Below, piece by piece: positions 24,130 through 33,775 of a DNA stretch of 64,000 nt (its first letter is position 1; every line of letters starts with the position of its first letter). A program made the translations under genes and the position numbers. The stretch spans positions 806,001 through 870,000 of the forward strand of contig NZ_CP177144.1 in NCBI RefSeq assembly GCF_050389775.1, read 5' to 3'. Under the pieces are notes generated by a model. That model was not told the DNA's origin and did no database searches. It saw only the letters and a program-made list of their open reading frames with translations. Source of the DNA: Marinibacterium sp050389775. Lineage in GTDB: Bacteria > Pseudomonadota > Alphaproteobacteria > Rhodobacterales > Rhodobacteraceae.

Positions 24130-25584
24130 TCAGAGAAAGGCGGTTTCGTCGAAGGACCGCAGTTTCCGGCTGTGCAGCCGCTCCAGCGGCATGGTCCGCA
24201 GGGTCTCCATCGCCTTGATGCCGATGGCCAGGTGCCGGCTGACCTGGCTGCGATAGAAATCCGATGCCATGCCGGGCAGCTTCAGCTCGCCGTGCAGGGG
24301 CTTGTCGGACACGCAGAGCAGCGTGCCATAGGGCACCCGGAACCGATAGCCGTTGGCCGCGATCGTCGCGCTTTCCATGTCCAGCGCGATGGCCCGCGAT
24401 TGCGACAGGCGCTGCACCGGGCCGGACTGGTCGCGCAGTTCCCAGTTGCGGTTGTCGATCGTGGCCACCGTGCCCGTCCGCATGATGCGCTTGAGGTCAT
24501 ATCCCTGCAGCTCGGTCACGTCCTCGACGGCCTGTTCCAGCGCCACCTGGATCTCGGCCAGCGCCGGGATCGGCACCCAGACCGGCAGGTCGTCGTCCAG
24601 CACGTGGTCTTCGCGCAGGTAGCCATGGGCCAGCACGAAATCTCCCAGCGCCTGGGTATGGCGCAGCCCGGCGCAATGGCCGACCATCAGCCAGGCATGG
24701 GGCCGCAGCACGGCGATATGGTCGGTCGCCGTCTTGGCGTTCGACGGGCCGACGCCGATATTGACCAGCGTGATGCCGTTGCCGTCCGGCCGCTTGAGGT
24801 GGAACGACGGCATCTGGGGGGTCTTGTCGGCCGGGGCCAGCACGTCGTCGGGCCCGGTGATCTCGGCATTCCCGGTCGAGACAAAGCTGGTGTAGCCGCT
24901 GTTCGGATCGGCCAGCGCGGCCCGGGCAAAGGCCTCGAACTCGCTGACGTAGAACTGGTAGTTGGTGAACAAAACGTGGTTCTGGAAATGCTCGGGGTCG
25001 GTCGCCGTGTAATGGCTGAGCCGGGCCAGCGAGTAATCCACGCGCTGCGCCGTGAAGGGCGCCAGCGGGCCGGTGCCATCGGGCGAGACATAGGTGCCGT
25101 TGACGATATCGTCGTTGGTTGTCGTCAGGTCGGGCACGTCGAAATAATCGCGCAGCACGAAATTCACCGCGCCTTCCTGGGGCACGGTCAGCCCGCCGAC
25201 GGCGAAATGCACCGGGATCGGCGTGTCGGACGCGCCGATGGTCACCGGCTGGCCGTGGTTCTCGATCAGCAGGCGGATCTGCTGGGTCAGGTAGCTGCGA
25301 AAGAGATCGGGCCGGGTGATCGTCGCGGCATAGGTGCCGGGCGTGTAGACATGGCCAAAGCTCAGCCGGGTATCGACCCGGGCATGGCTGGACGTGGTCA
25401 GCCGCACCTCGGGGTAATAGGCGCGCATCCGCATCTCGGGCGCCTGGCCGGACATGGCGGCCTTGAACCCGTCGGTCAGAAAGGCGGTGGCGGCGTTGTA
25501 CAGCTCTTCCAGCCGGTCGACGGCGGCTTCGGCCGTGTCAAAGGCTTCGGGGCCGGGGATCTTGGGGGTGGTCAGCTGGGTCAT
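24130..25584 (-). CDS. amn: AMP nucleosidase
   Basis: A 484-residue enzyme that splits AMP to adenine and ribose 5-phosphate. The N-terminal domain (about 1-180) is the AMP nucleosidase-specific region and the C-terminal part is a nucleoside phosphorylase-like domain with LVNIGVGPSNAKTATDHIAVLRPHAWLMVGHCAGL, IALDMESATIAANGYRFRVPYGTLLCVSDKPLHGELKLPG. The start codon overlaps the stop codon of ade by ATGA, so the two are translationally coupled. Together they convert AMP to adenine and then hypoxanthine plus ammonia. Confidence 0.95.
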   Translation of the reverse strand: MTQLTTPKIPGPEAFDTAEAAVDRLEELYNAATAFLTDGFKAAMSGQAPEMRMRAYYPEVRLTTSSHARVDTRLSFGHVYTPGTYAATITRPDLFRSYLTQQIRLLIENHGQPVTIGASDTPIPVHFAVGGLTVPQEGAVNFVLRDYFDVPDLTTTNDDIVNGTYVSPDGTGPLAPFTAQRVDYSLARLSHYTATDPEHFQNHVLFTNYQFYVSEFEAFARAALADPNSGYTSFVSTGNAEITGPDDVLAPADKTPQMPSFHLKRPDGNGITLVNIGVGPSNAKTATDHIAVLRPHAWLMVGHCAGLRHTQALGDFVLAHGYLREDHVLDDDLPVWVPIPALAEIQVALEQAVEDVTELQGYDLKRIMRTGTVATIDNRNWELRDQSGPVQRLSQSRAIALDMESATIAANGYRFRVPYGTLLCVSDKPLHGELKLPGMASDFYRSQVSRHLAIGIKAMETLRTMPLERLHSRKLRSFDETAFL

Positions 25585-27383
25585 GCAAGCGGCTCGAACA
25601 ACGGGATTTTCTGGAAGCTGCGGACATCGACCAGGCCAAGGTCGGAAATGCGCAGCTCGGGGATGACAACCAGCGCCAGCAGCGAATGCTGCATGTAGGC
25701 GTTGTTGAGCGTGCAGCCGCAGCGGGTCATCGCCTCGACGATCTGCTGGGCCTTGGCGGCGACCTCGGTGGCCGGCGCGTCGGACATCAGCCCGGCGATG
25801 GGCAGTTCGACCAGCGCCAGTTCCTCGCCCTCGCGAAAGATCGTCACGCCGCCGCCGACCTCGGCCAGCCGGTTGGCGGCCAGGGCCATCTGGTCGCGGT
25901 CGGTGCCGACGACGATCATGTGGTGGCTGTCATGGGCAACGGTCGAGGCCATGGCCATCCGGCCAGTATAGCCAAAGCCCGAGACAAAGGCGTTGGTCAC
26001 GCCGCCGGTCGCCTGGTGACGTTCGACCAGCGCGATCTGGCAAACCGTGCCCTCGGCCTCGACCAGCCCGCCCTGCACCGGCAGATCGGCCTTGAGCGCC
26101 TTGGTCGGGGCCTGGTTTTCCACCACGCCGATGACATTGGCCCGCACGGCATTGGCGCCTTCGGGCGCGGCGATCTCGAAATCCCTTGCCGCCAGATCAT
26201 GGCCCAGCCGCACGGTCTGCCGCGCGCTGTCGGGCCAGTCGTAATGCGGGCAATCGACCAGGCATTCGCCGTCCCTGGCCACGACCTGACCACGGGCGAT
26301 GACCAGCTCGATCGGCAGGTCGGTCAGGTCCGAGGTCAGGATGACATCGGCCCGGCGCCCCGGGGTCAGCGAGCCGATCTCGCGTTCCAGCCCGAAATGC
26401 GTGGCCGTGTTCAGCGTGGCCATCTGCAGGGCCACAAGCGGGTCGCAGCCGCAGGCGATGGCATGGCGCACGACGCGGTTCATGTGACCGTCGTTCACCA
26501 GCGTGCCCGAATGGCAATCGTCGGTGCACAGGATGAACCCGCGCGGATCGAGCCCCTTTTCGGTGACCGCCGTGATCTGCGCCTCGACATCGTACCAGGC
26601 CGAGCCCAGCCGCAGCATCGAGCGCATGCCCTGGCGGACCCGGGCGATGGCGTCTTCCTCGCGGGTGCCTTCGTGGTCGTCGGCCGGCCCGCCGGCGACA
26701 TAGGCCGCGAAATCGTCACCCAGGTCGGGCGAGGCATAATGCCCGCCCACTGTCTTGCCGGCGCGCTGGGTCGCGGCGATCTCGGCCAGCATCTTGGGAT
26801 CGGCGGCGGCAACACCGGGAAAGTTCATCATCTCGCCCAGGCCCACGATGCCCGGCCAGGTCATCGCCTCGGCCACGTCCTCGGGGGTGATTTCAAAGCC
26901 CGTGGTTTCCAGTCCCGGCGCCGAGGGCGCGCAGGACGGCATCTGGGTGAACACGTTGACCGGCTGCATGATCGCCTCGTCATGCATCATGCGCACGCCC
27001 TCGATGCCCAGCACATTGGCGATTTCATGCGGGTCGTGGAACATCGACGTGGTGCCATGGGGGATCACCGCCCGGGCGAATTCGGCGGGCGTCAGCATGC
27101 CGCTTTCGATATGCATATGCGCATCGCAAAGCCCGGGGATCATGTAACGCCCCTCGGCCTCGATCACCTGCGTGTCGGGCCCGATCCGCGCGCCGGCATC
27201 CGGCACGACACAGGCAATGCGGCCATGGGCGATGACGATGTCGTGGCCGGGCAGGGTTTCGCGGGTGTGGACGTTCACCCAGGTGCCGCCCCGGATGACC
27301 ATCTCGGCAGGCGCCCGTCCGGCGGCTACGGCAACAAGAAGGGGGGCAACGGCGGGCCAGTCGGGAAAGCTTTGGTGTTCCAT
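25581..27383 (-). CDS. ade: Adenine deaminase
   Basis: A 600-residue metal-dependent amidohydrolase that deaminates adenine to hypoxanthine. The metal-site motif is GLCDAHMHIESGML, with further ligands in HDPHEIANVLG, the Asp in CTDDCHSGTLVNDGHM and HDSHHMIVVGTD in the C-terminal adenine deaminase domain. Length is normal for the Ade family. The ATG at 27383 (MEHQSF) is chosen; upstream extension reads through promoter-like sequence. It forms an operon with amn downstream, which makes its substrate. Confidence 0.95.
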   Translation of the reverse strand: MEHQSFPDWPAVAPLLVAVAAGRAPAEMVIRGGTWVNVHTRETLPGHDIVIAHGRIACVVPDAGARIGPDTQVIEAEGRYMIPGLCDAHMHIESGMLTPAEFARAVIPHGTTSMFHDPHEIANVLGIEGVRMMHDEAIMQPVNVFTQMPSCAPSAPGLETTGFEITPEDVAEAMTWPGIVGLGEMMNFPGVAAADPKMLAEIAATQRAGKTVGGHYASPDLGDDFAAYVAGGPADDHEGTREEDAIARVRQGMRSMLRLGSAWYDVEAQITAVTEKGLDPRGFILCTDDCHSGTLVNDGHMNRVVRHAIACGCDPLVALQMATLNTATHFGLEREIGSLTPGRRADVILTSDLTDLPIELVIARGQVVARDGECLVDCPHYDWPDSARQTVRLGHDLAARDFEIAAPEGANAVRANVIGVVENQAPTKALKADLPVQGGLVEAEGTVCQIALVERHQATGGVTNAFVSGFGYTGRMAMASTVAHDSHHMIVVGTDRDQMALAANRLAEVGGGVTIFREGEELALVELPIAGLMSDAPATEVAAKAQQIVEAMTRCGCTLNNAYMQHSLLALVVIPELRISDLGLVDVRSFQKIPLFEPLA

Positions 27384-27594
27384 GGTCTGATTTTGTGGAT
27401 CGGCGCGGAAGGTGCAAGCGGTTTTCGGGCCGGGATAGGGGCACCGGGTCACAGGGGTATGACGCGCGATGCACCGGGTTGCCCGGCGGTTCTGCGAATC
27501 TCCGGGCCGTGTTATCCCTGCGTCGAGTATCGCTGCCCCTGTATCGCTGCCCGATTGTCGCCCCCGCGGGCCCCTCTTGCGGAAAGGCCGTTCC

Positions 27595-28737
27595 ATGAAA
27601 ATCGCCGCCTACAATGTCGAGAACCTGTTCGACCGGGCCAAGGTCTTCAACGACGACACCGACGCCCATCGCGAGGTGCTGGACCTGCATGCCGAGATCA
27701 ACTCCCTGTTCGAACAGCCGGTCTATTCGGCGGCCGACAAGGCCCGGATGCTGGTCATCTTCGAGGCGCTGGGCATCCTGAACGACAATGACGGGCCCTT
27801 CGTGCGCCTGCGCAAGATCCGTGGCCAGGTCATCACCCGCCCGCGCGACCGCTCCGCCCCGCGGCGCATCGTGGCCGACGGGCGCGACGACTGGATCGGC
27901 TGGGTCGAGCTCAAGACCGAAACGGTGGACGAGGTCGCCATGCTGCTGACCGCCCGGACCATTTTCGACGTGGGGGCCGATGTGCTCTGCATGGTCGAGG
28001 CCGAAAGCCGCCCGGTGCTGAAGCTGTTCCAGGAACGGATGGCCGACAAGCTGGCCCTGCCCGAAACCTATCGCCACGTGATGCTTGTCGACGGCAACGA
28101 CACCCGGGGGATCGATGTCGGGCTGGCTACGCGCGACGGCTTCCCGATCGGGCGGGTGCGCAGCCATTGCGACGATCTCAAGCCCGATGGCCACCCGATC
28201 TTCAGCCGCGATTGCCCGGAATACGAGATCACCACGCCGTCGGGTGAAACGGTGATGGTGCTGTGCAACCATTTCAAGAGCAAGTTCGGTGGCAATTCGC
28301 CCGCCTCCCGGGCCAAGCGCGAGGCACAGTCGCTGGCCGTGCGGGGCTATTACGAACGTCTGATCGGCGAGGGGCAGGCCAATGTCGTGGTGCTGGGCGA
28401 TCTCAACGACACGCCTGACAGCCCCGAGCTGGCGCCGCTGCTGACCGGAACCGACCTGCGCGACGTGTCGGACCACCCGGCCTTTGCCGAGGTGGATTTC
28501 CAGGCCGGCAACGGCCAGCGGGGCATCGGCACCTACGGGCTGGGCAATGACGATGACAAGATCGACTACCTGCTGCTGTCGCCGGCGCTGTTCGACCGGG
28601 TGCGCGGTGGCGGGATCTTTCGCAAGGGCGCCTGGCCCGGGTCGCGGCCGCCCCGCTGGGAGGTCTATCCCGAGTTGACCGAACGCCATCACGCGGCGTC
28701 GGATCATCACCTGATCTGGGCCGATATCGACATCTGA
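27595..28737 (+). CDS. Endonuclease/exonuclease/phosphatase-family protein
   Basis: A 380-residue protein of the EEP (DNase I-like) superfamily. The family metal and catalytic motifs are present: AAYNVENLFD at the N-terminus, MVEAESRPVLKLF in the middle, CNHFKSKFGG, VLGDLNDTPDSPEL, DKIDYLLLSPAL and the terminal SDHHLIWADI. No signal peptide is seen, so it should act in the cytosol. Members cleave DNA, phospholipids or other phosphodiesters; this one's substrate is not known. It is divergent from the ade-amn operon and separated from it by about 210 bases. Confidence 0.85.
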   Translation: MKIAAYNVENLFDRAKVFNDDTDAHREVLDLHAEINSLFEQPVYSAADKARMLVIFEALGILNDNDGPFVRLRKIRGQVITRPRDRSAPRRIVADGRDDWIGWVELKTETVDEVAMLLTARTIFDVGADVLCMVEAESRPVLKLFQERMADKLALPETYRHVMLVDGNDTRGIDVGLATRDGFPIGRVRSHCDDLKPDGHPIFSRDCPEYEITTPSGETVMVLCNHFKSKFGGNSPASRAKREAQSLAVRGYYERLIGEGQANVVVLGDLNDTPDSPELAPLLTGTDLRDVSDHPAFAEVDFQAGNGQRGIGTYGLGNDDDKIDYLLLSPALFDRVRGGGIFRKGAWPGSRPPRWEVYPELTERHHAASDHHLIWADIDI

Positions 28738-28903
28738 GGCGCCGGTCCGGCGGGGCGGCGACCCACGACCTGTTTGCAAACCGGCGCCGCGCCCGGCAGG
28801 CTGGGGCCACGGGGCCGGACGACCCCGGCCAAGCCACGCCCCAACCGACCCCCACCAGCGCCAGTGCCGCCCCGTCGACATGGCCCGGATCAGGAGAACC
28901 CCG

Positions 28904-29659
28904 ATGAGCGTCACCGAACTTCGCCCGAACCTGGAACATTGGCAGGAACGCGTCGACCTGGCCGCGGCCTTTCAATGGACCGTGCGGCTGGACATGCACG
29001 AAGCCGTGGCCAACCATTTCTCGCTGGCGGTCAACGAGGATGGCACGAAATTCCTGATGAATCCCAATCAGATGCATTTCGCGCGGATCACGGCCAGCTC
29101 GCTTCTGGAAATCGATGCCAACGACCCGTCGACGATGGAAGGCCCCAATGCTCCCGATCCGACGGCCTGGGGCCTGCATGGCACGCTGCACCGGCTGTGC
29201 CCGCATGCCCGCTGCGCGATGCATGTGCATTCGATCCATGCCACGGTGCTGGCCTCGCTGGCCGACAGCCGGCTGCTGCCGATCGACCAGAACTCGGCCA
29301 TGTTCTTCAACCGCCAGGCCATCGACGAGAATTACGGCGGGCTGGCCTTCGAGGAAGAGGCAAAGCGCTGCGCCGAGCTGCTGAGCGATCCCAAGAAGAC
29401 CGTGCTGATCATGGGCAATCACGGCATCATGGTCATTGGCCAGACCGTGGCCGAGACCTTCAACCGGATGTATTATTTCGAACGCGCGGCCGAGACCTAT
29501 ATCCGCGCGCTGCAGACCGGCCAGCCGCTGCGCGTGTTGTCCGACGAGGTGGCCGAAAAGACCGCCGCCGAGATCGAGACCTATCCCCAGCAGGCCGACC
29601 GCCACCTGGCCGAGGTCAAGTTGCTGCTGGATGCCGAAGGGTCGAATTACGCCGCGTGA
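28904..29659 (+). CDS. Class II aldolase/adducin-family protein
   Basis: A 251-residue protein of the class II (zinc) aldolase fold. Zinc-binding histidines are visible in MHVHSIHATVLASL and in MGNHGIMVIG; the usual acid/base positions lie between. Members are aldolases or epimerases of phosphorylated sugars, and some have other roles. GGAGAA precedes the ATG. It is the first gene of a same-strand cluster with an acyl-CoA dehydrogenase, an acyl-CoA synthetase and a CaiD-like hydratase, so it probably handles a carbonyl or hydroxy product of that pathway. Confidence 0.82.
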   Translation: MSVTELRPNLEHWQERVDLAAAFQWTVRLDMHEAVANHFSLAVNEDGTKFLMNPNQMHFARITASSLLEIDANDPSTMEGPNAPDPTAWGLHGTLHRLCPHARCAMHVHSIHATVLASLADSRLLPIDQNSAMFFNRQAIDENYGGLAFEEEAKRCAELLSDPKKTVLIMGNHGIMVIGQTVAETFNRMYYFERAAETYIRALQTGQPLRVLSDEVAEKTAAEIETYPQQADRHLAEVKLLLDAEGSNYAA

Positions 29660-29743
29660 ACGGCGCAAACCGACAAGAAAACACAGGTGGACCCGGCCTC
29701 ACTGGCCGGGCCGGCCCCGCGGGGCACAGAAGACGGGACAGGC

Positions 29744-30904
29744 ATGCAATACGGGCTGAATGAAGAGCAGGAGATGATCGTCTCCACCGTGCGGCGATTC
29801 GTGGAAACCGAGATCTATCCGCATGAAGACCTGGTCGAGCGCACCGGCGAAGTGCCGGCCGAGATCGCCGCCGAGATCAAGCGCAAGACGCTGGAGCTGG
29901 GCTTTTATGCCTGCAATTTTCCCGAAAGCGTGGGCTGCGCCGGGCTGAGCCACCTGGATTTCGCTCTGGTCGAGCGCGAGCTGGGGCGCGGGTCGATGGC
30001 GCTGAACCATTTCTTCGGACGACCGCAGAACATCCTGATGGCCTGCGAAGGCGAGCAGGTCGAGCGCTACCTGATGCCGGCGGTGCGGGGCGAGCGGATG
30101 GATGCGCTGGCCATGACCGAGCCGGGGGCCGGATCGGACGTGCGGGGCATGAAATGTGCCGCGGTGCGCGACGGCGGTGACTGGGTGGTCAACGGGACCA
30201 AGCATTTCATTTCCGGGGCCGACCACGCCGATTTCATCATCGTCTTCATTGCCACCGGCGAAGACCAGACGCCGAAGGGGCCGAAAAAGCGGATCACGGC
30301 CTTCCTCGTCGATCGCAGCACGCCGGGGTTCACGATCCGGGATGGTTACAAGTCGGTCAGCCATCGCGGCTACAAGAACATGATCCTCGATTTCGACGAT
30401 TGCCGGCTGCCCGATGCCCAGGTGCTGGGCGAGGTCGACGGCGGGTTCGACGTTATGAACACCTGGCTTTATGCCACGCGGATCACCGTGGCGACCATGT
30501 CGGTCGGCCGGGCGCGGCGGGTGTTCGACTATGCGCTGGGCTATGCTGCCGAGCGCGAGCAGTTCGGCCAGCCGATCGGCAAGTTCCAGGGCGTGTCGTT
30601 CCAGATCGCCGACATGATCACCGAGATCGACGCCGCCGACCTGATGACGCTGGCGGCGGCCGACCGGCTGGACAAGGGGCTGCCGGCCAACCGCGAGATT
30701 GCCTCGGCCAAGGTCTTCGCCTCGGAGATGCTGGGGCGGGTGACCGATGCGGCGATCCAGATCCACGGGGGCATGGGGCTGATGGACGATTACCCGCTGG
30801 AACGGTTCTGGCGCGATGCCCGGGTCGAACGGATCTGGGACGGGACCAGCGAGATCCAGCGCCACATCATCTCGCGCGAGTTGCTCCGGGCGTTGGGCGC
30901 GTGA
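29744..30904 (+). CDS. Acyl-CoA dehydrogenase
   Basis: A 386-residue FAD-dependent enzyme that introduces a double bond next to the thioester of an acyl-CoA. The two family signatures are present (AMTEPGAGSDVRG and RYFWRDAR-like FWRDARVERIWDGTSEIQRHI). In the second, many acyl-CoA dehydrogenases have the catalytic base Glu two residues before the Thr; here that position is Asp, which may indicate a different base or substrate. Between it and the class II aldolase is a small hairpin (29692-29710). Context suggests a short or branched substrate, perhaps carnitine-like, because a CaiD homologue is downstream. Confidence 0.9.
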   Translation: MQYGLNEEQEMIVSTVRRFVETEIYPHEDLVERTGEVPAEIAAEIKRKTLELGFYACNFPESVGCAGLSHLDFALVERELGRGSMALNHFFGRPQNILMACEGEQVERYLMPAVRGERMDALAMTEPGAGSDVRGMKCAAVRDGGDWVVNGTKHFISGADHADFIIVFIATGEDQTPKGPKKRITAFLVDRSTPGFTIRDGYKSVSHRGYKNMILDFDDCRLPDAQVLGEVDGGFDVMNTWLYATRITVATMSVGRARRVFDYALGYAAEREQFGQPIGKFQGVSFQIADMITEIDAADLMTLAAADRLDKGLPANREIASAKVFASEMLGRVTDAAIQIHGGMGLMDDYPLERFWRDARVERIWDGTSEIQRHIISRELLRALGA

Positions 30905-30920
30905 GGCGGGCGTTGGTGTG

Positions 30921-30950
30921 GGGTATTTGGGCCAAGAAGAAGACAGGGGC
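30921..30950 (+). repeat. Dispersed purine-rich intergenic motif, copy 3
   Basis: Reads GGGTATTTGGG followed by CCAAGAAGAAGACAGGGG and ends directly at the start codon of the acyl-CoA synthetase gene, so its AGGGG probably doubles as ribosome binding site. Confidence 0.8.
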
Positions 30951-32990
30951 ATGGCGCTGACCGGCGGCGGGCTCGCCCGGTTGCTGGCGCCGCGGCGGAT
31001 CGCGGTGGTCGGCGGCGGGGCCTGGGCGGCATCGGTGCAGGGCGCGGCCGAGCGGGTCGGCTATGCGGGCGAGATCACCTTTGTGCATCCCCGGGGCAAG
31101 GGCCCGGCGGGCGCGCGGGTGGTGAGAGCGCTGAGCGACCTGGACGCGGCGCCCGATGCGGTGTTCCTGGCGATCAACCGGCATGCGACGATCGAGGCCG
31201 TGGCCGAGCTGCGCGCCATGGGGGCGGGCGGGGCGATCTGTTTCGCCAGCGGGTTCACCGAAGCGCTGGCCGAGGATGCCGCGGGCGCCGATCTGCAGGC
31301 GCGGCTGGTCGGGGCCGCCGGCGAGATGCCGATCCTGGGGCCGAATTGTTACGGTTTCATCAATGCGCTGGATGGCGCCGCGATCTGGCCCGACCAGCAT
31401 GGCATGGCCCCGGTGGACCGGGGCGTGGCGGTGCTGACGCAAAGTTCGAACATCGCGATCAACCTGACGATGCAGCAGCGCGGCCTGCCGCTGGCGATGA
31501 TGGTGACCTGCGGGAACATGGCGCAGCAGAGCCAGGCGCGGATCGCGCTGGGGCTGCTGGAGGATCCGCGGATCACCGCGCTGGGTCTGCATGTCGAGGG
31601 GTTCGGCGACGTGGCCGAATGGGAGGCCCTGGCCGAACGGGCGCGGGCCCGGAACGTGCCCATCGTCGTGCTGAAGGTCGGCCGGTCGGACCAGGCGCGG
31701 GCGGCAACCGTGTCGCATACTGCGTCGCTGGCCGGCAGCGCGGCCGGGGCCGGGGCCTTGCTGGACCGGCTGGGGATGGTGCGGATCGACGACCTGGCGT
31801 CCTTTGTCGAGACGTTGAAGCTGTTGCATGTGACCGGCCCGCTGGCCGAGCGCAGCCTGGGCGCGATCAGCTGTTCCGGGGGCGAGGCCAGCCTGGTAGC
31901 CGACATGGGTGCCGCCCGGGGGCTGGTCTTTCCGCCCCTGGCAGAGGCCCAGACCGAGGAATTGCGCGCGGCCTTGGGGCCCATGGTCGCCCTGGCCAAC
32001 CCGTTGGATTACCACACCTATATCTGGCGTGACGTGCCCGCGATGACCCGGGCCTGGGCCGGGCTGGCCATGGGCAGCCAGGCGATGACCCTGTCGGTCG
32101 TCGACTACCCGGTTACCGATGCCGGCGATTGGACCTGTGCGACCGAGGCTGCCCTGGCCGTGCGCCGCCAGACCGGTCGGCCCTTTGGCGTGGTGGCCAG
32201 CCTGCCCGAGCTGATGCCGGCGGAGGTGGCCCGGCGGCTGATGGCCGGCGGGGTGGTGCCCTTCAACGGGCTGGCCGAGGCGCTGAACGCCGTGGCCGCG
32301 GCCAGCCTGCGGGCCGAATTGCCCCTGCCGCCTGTGCTGCCGGCCCCGGCCCTGGCCGGCGGGCGATTGTTGGACGAGGTGGCGGCCAAGGCCCGGCTGG
32401 CCCGGGGCGGGGTGCATGTGCCGCGCCACGTGGTGGTTGATGCTGCCGGGCCGGTGGCGCTGAACGGCATGGCCGGGCCCTTTGCGGTCAAGGGCCTGGG
32501 CCTGGCCCACAAATCCGACAGCGGTGCCGTGCGCCTGGGTGTGGCGGCCGGCGATGTGGGCGAGGTGGCCGCCGGTATCGGCACGCCCCGCGTGCTGGTC
32601 GAGCAGATGGTGCGCGGCGGCACGGTCGAGCTGCTGGTCGGGGTGGTGCGCGACCCGGCGCATGGCTTCGTGCTGACCCTGGGCGCCGGCGGGGTGATGA
32701 CCGAAATCCTGCGCGATTGCGTGTCACTGCTGGTGCCAAGCCCGCCCGACCTGGTGCTCGAGGCGCTGCAGCGGCTGCGGTGCTGGCCGATGATCGACGG
32801 CTATCGCGGGCGCGAACCGGTTGACCTGGACGCGCTGCTGGATGCGGTGGAGGCGGTGCAGAACCTGGTTGCGGCCGAGGCACATCGCCTGCAGGAACTG
32901 GAAATCAACCCGCTGATCTGCGGCCCCGGCGGGGCGGTGGCGGCGGATGCTCTGATCCGCTTCGGCGGCGGGAAGGAAGACGGAGAATGA
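30951..32990 (+). CDS. ADP-forming acyl-CoA synthetase-like protein
   Basis: A 679-residue protein of the acetate--CoA ligase (ADP-forming) family. The N-terminal half is a CoA-binding Rossmann domain plus succinyl-CoA ligase-like domains (ILGPNCYGFINALDG, VAVLTQSSNIAINL, ATVSHTASLAGS), and the C-terminal ~200 residues are an ATP-grasp domain (GPFAVKGLGLAHKSDSGAVRLG, LVEQMVRGGTVELLVG, LQELEINPLIC). These enzymes activate an acid with CoA. The start codon directly follows repeat copy 3. The stop codon overlaps the start of the next gene by ATGA. Substrate unknown; neighbours suggest a carnitine-like or short-chain acid. Confidence 0.85.
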   Translation: MALTGGGLARLLAPRRIAVVGGGAWAASVQGAAERVGYAGEITFVHPRGKGPAGARVVRALSDLDAAPDAVFLAINRHATIEAVAELRAMGAGGAICFASGFTEALAEDAAGADLQARLVGAAGEMPILGPNCYGFINALDGAAIWPDQHGMAPVDRGVAVLTQSSNIAINLTMQQRGLPLAMMVTCGNMAQQSQARIALGLLEDPRITALGLHVEGFGDVAEWEALAERARARNVPIVVLKVGRSDQARAATVSHTASLAGSAAGAGALLDRLGMVRIDDLASFVETLKLLHVTGPLAERSLGAISCSGGEASLVADMGAARGLVFPPLAEAQTEELRAALGPMVALANPLDYHTYIWRDVPAMTRAWAGLAMGSQAMTLSVVDYPVTDAGDWTCATEAALAVRRQTGRPFGVVASLPELMPAEVARRLMAGGVVPFNGLAEALNAVAAASLRAELPLPPVLPAPALAGGRLLDEVAAKARLARGGVHVPRHVVVDAAGPVALNGMAGPFAVKGLGLAHKSDSGAVRLGVAAGDVGEVAAGIGTPRVLVEQMVRGGTVELLVGVVRDPAHGFVLTLGAGGVMTEILRDCVSLLVPSPPDLVLEALQRLRCWPMIDGYRGREPVDLDALLDAVEAVQNLVAAEAHRLQELEINPLICGPGGAVAADALIRFGGGKEDGE

Positions 32991-33772
32991 CGGATACACC
33001 CTTGAAAACACGGCGGGATGGCGGCGTGCTGGAGGTCGTGCTCGACCGGCCCAAGGCCAATGCGATCGACCTGCAGACCAGCCGGCAGATGGGCGAGGTC
33101 TTTCGCGATTTCCGCGACGATCCCGACCTGCGCGTGGCCATTGTGACCGGCGGCGGCAAGAAGTTCTTCTGCGCCGGCTGGGACCTGAAAGGCGCGGCCG
33201 ACGGCGATGCGGTGGATGGCGATTACGGGGTCGGCGGCTTTGGCGGGCTGCAGGAATTGCGCGGGCTGAACAAGCCGGTCATCGCGGCAGTCAACGGCAT
33301 CTGTTGCGGCGGCGGGTTCGAACTGGCCCTGTCGGCCGACATCATCCTGGCCGCCGATCACGCGCGTTTTGCCTTCCCCGAGATCCGGTCGGGCACCGTT
33401 GCCGATGCCGGCACGATCAAGCTGCCCAAGCGCATTCCCTATCACGTGGCGATGGAAATCCTGCTGACCGGCCGCTGGTTCGAGGTCGACGAGGCCAAGC
33501 ATTGGGGCATCGTCAACGAAATCCTGCCGGGCGAGACCCTGTTGGAGCGGGCCTGGGAGGTGGCGCGGCTGCTCGAAAGCGGGCCGCCGCTGGTCTATGC
33601 GGCGATCAAGGAGATCGTGCGCGAGGCCGAGGATTCCAAGTTCCAGGACATGATGAACCGGATCACCAAGCGTCAGCTGGCCAGTGTCGACATCCTTTAC
33701 GACAGCGAGGACCAGCTGGAAGGCGCCCGGGCCTTTGCCGAAAAGCGCGATCCGGTCTGGAAAGGGCGCTAA
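32987..33772 (+). CDS. Carnitinyl-CoA dehydratase-like enoyl-CoA hydratase
   Basis: A 261-residue crotonase-family enzyme. The oxyanion-hole motifs are KKFFCAGWDLKGAA and NGICCGGGFELALSAD, and the residues ARFAFPEIRSGTVADAGTIKLPKRIP resemble the carnitinyl-CoA dehydratase branch (CaiD). CaiD interconverts crotonobetainyl-CoA and carnitinyl-CoA. The assignment to that exact substrate is from sequence resemblance only; other enoyl-CoA hydratases are close. It overlaps the synthetase gene and is last in the cluster. Confidence 0.82.
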   Translation: MTDTPLKTRRDGGVLEVVLDRPKANAIDLQTSRQMGEVFRDFRDDPDLRVAIVTGGGKKFFCAGWDLKGAADGDAVDGDYGVGGFGGLQELRGLNKPVIAAVNGICCGGGFELALSADIILAADHARFAFPEIRSGTVADAGTIKLPKRIPYHVAMEILLTGRWFEVDEAKHWGIVNEILPGETLLERAWEVARLLESGPPLVYAAIKEIVREAEDSKFQDMMNRITKRQLASVDILYDSEDQLEGARAFAEKRDPVWKGR

Positions 33773-33775
33773 GCC

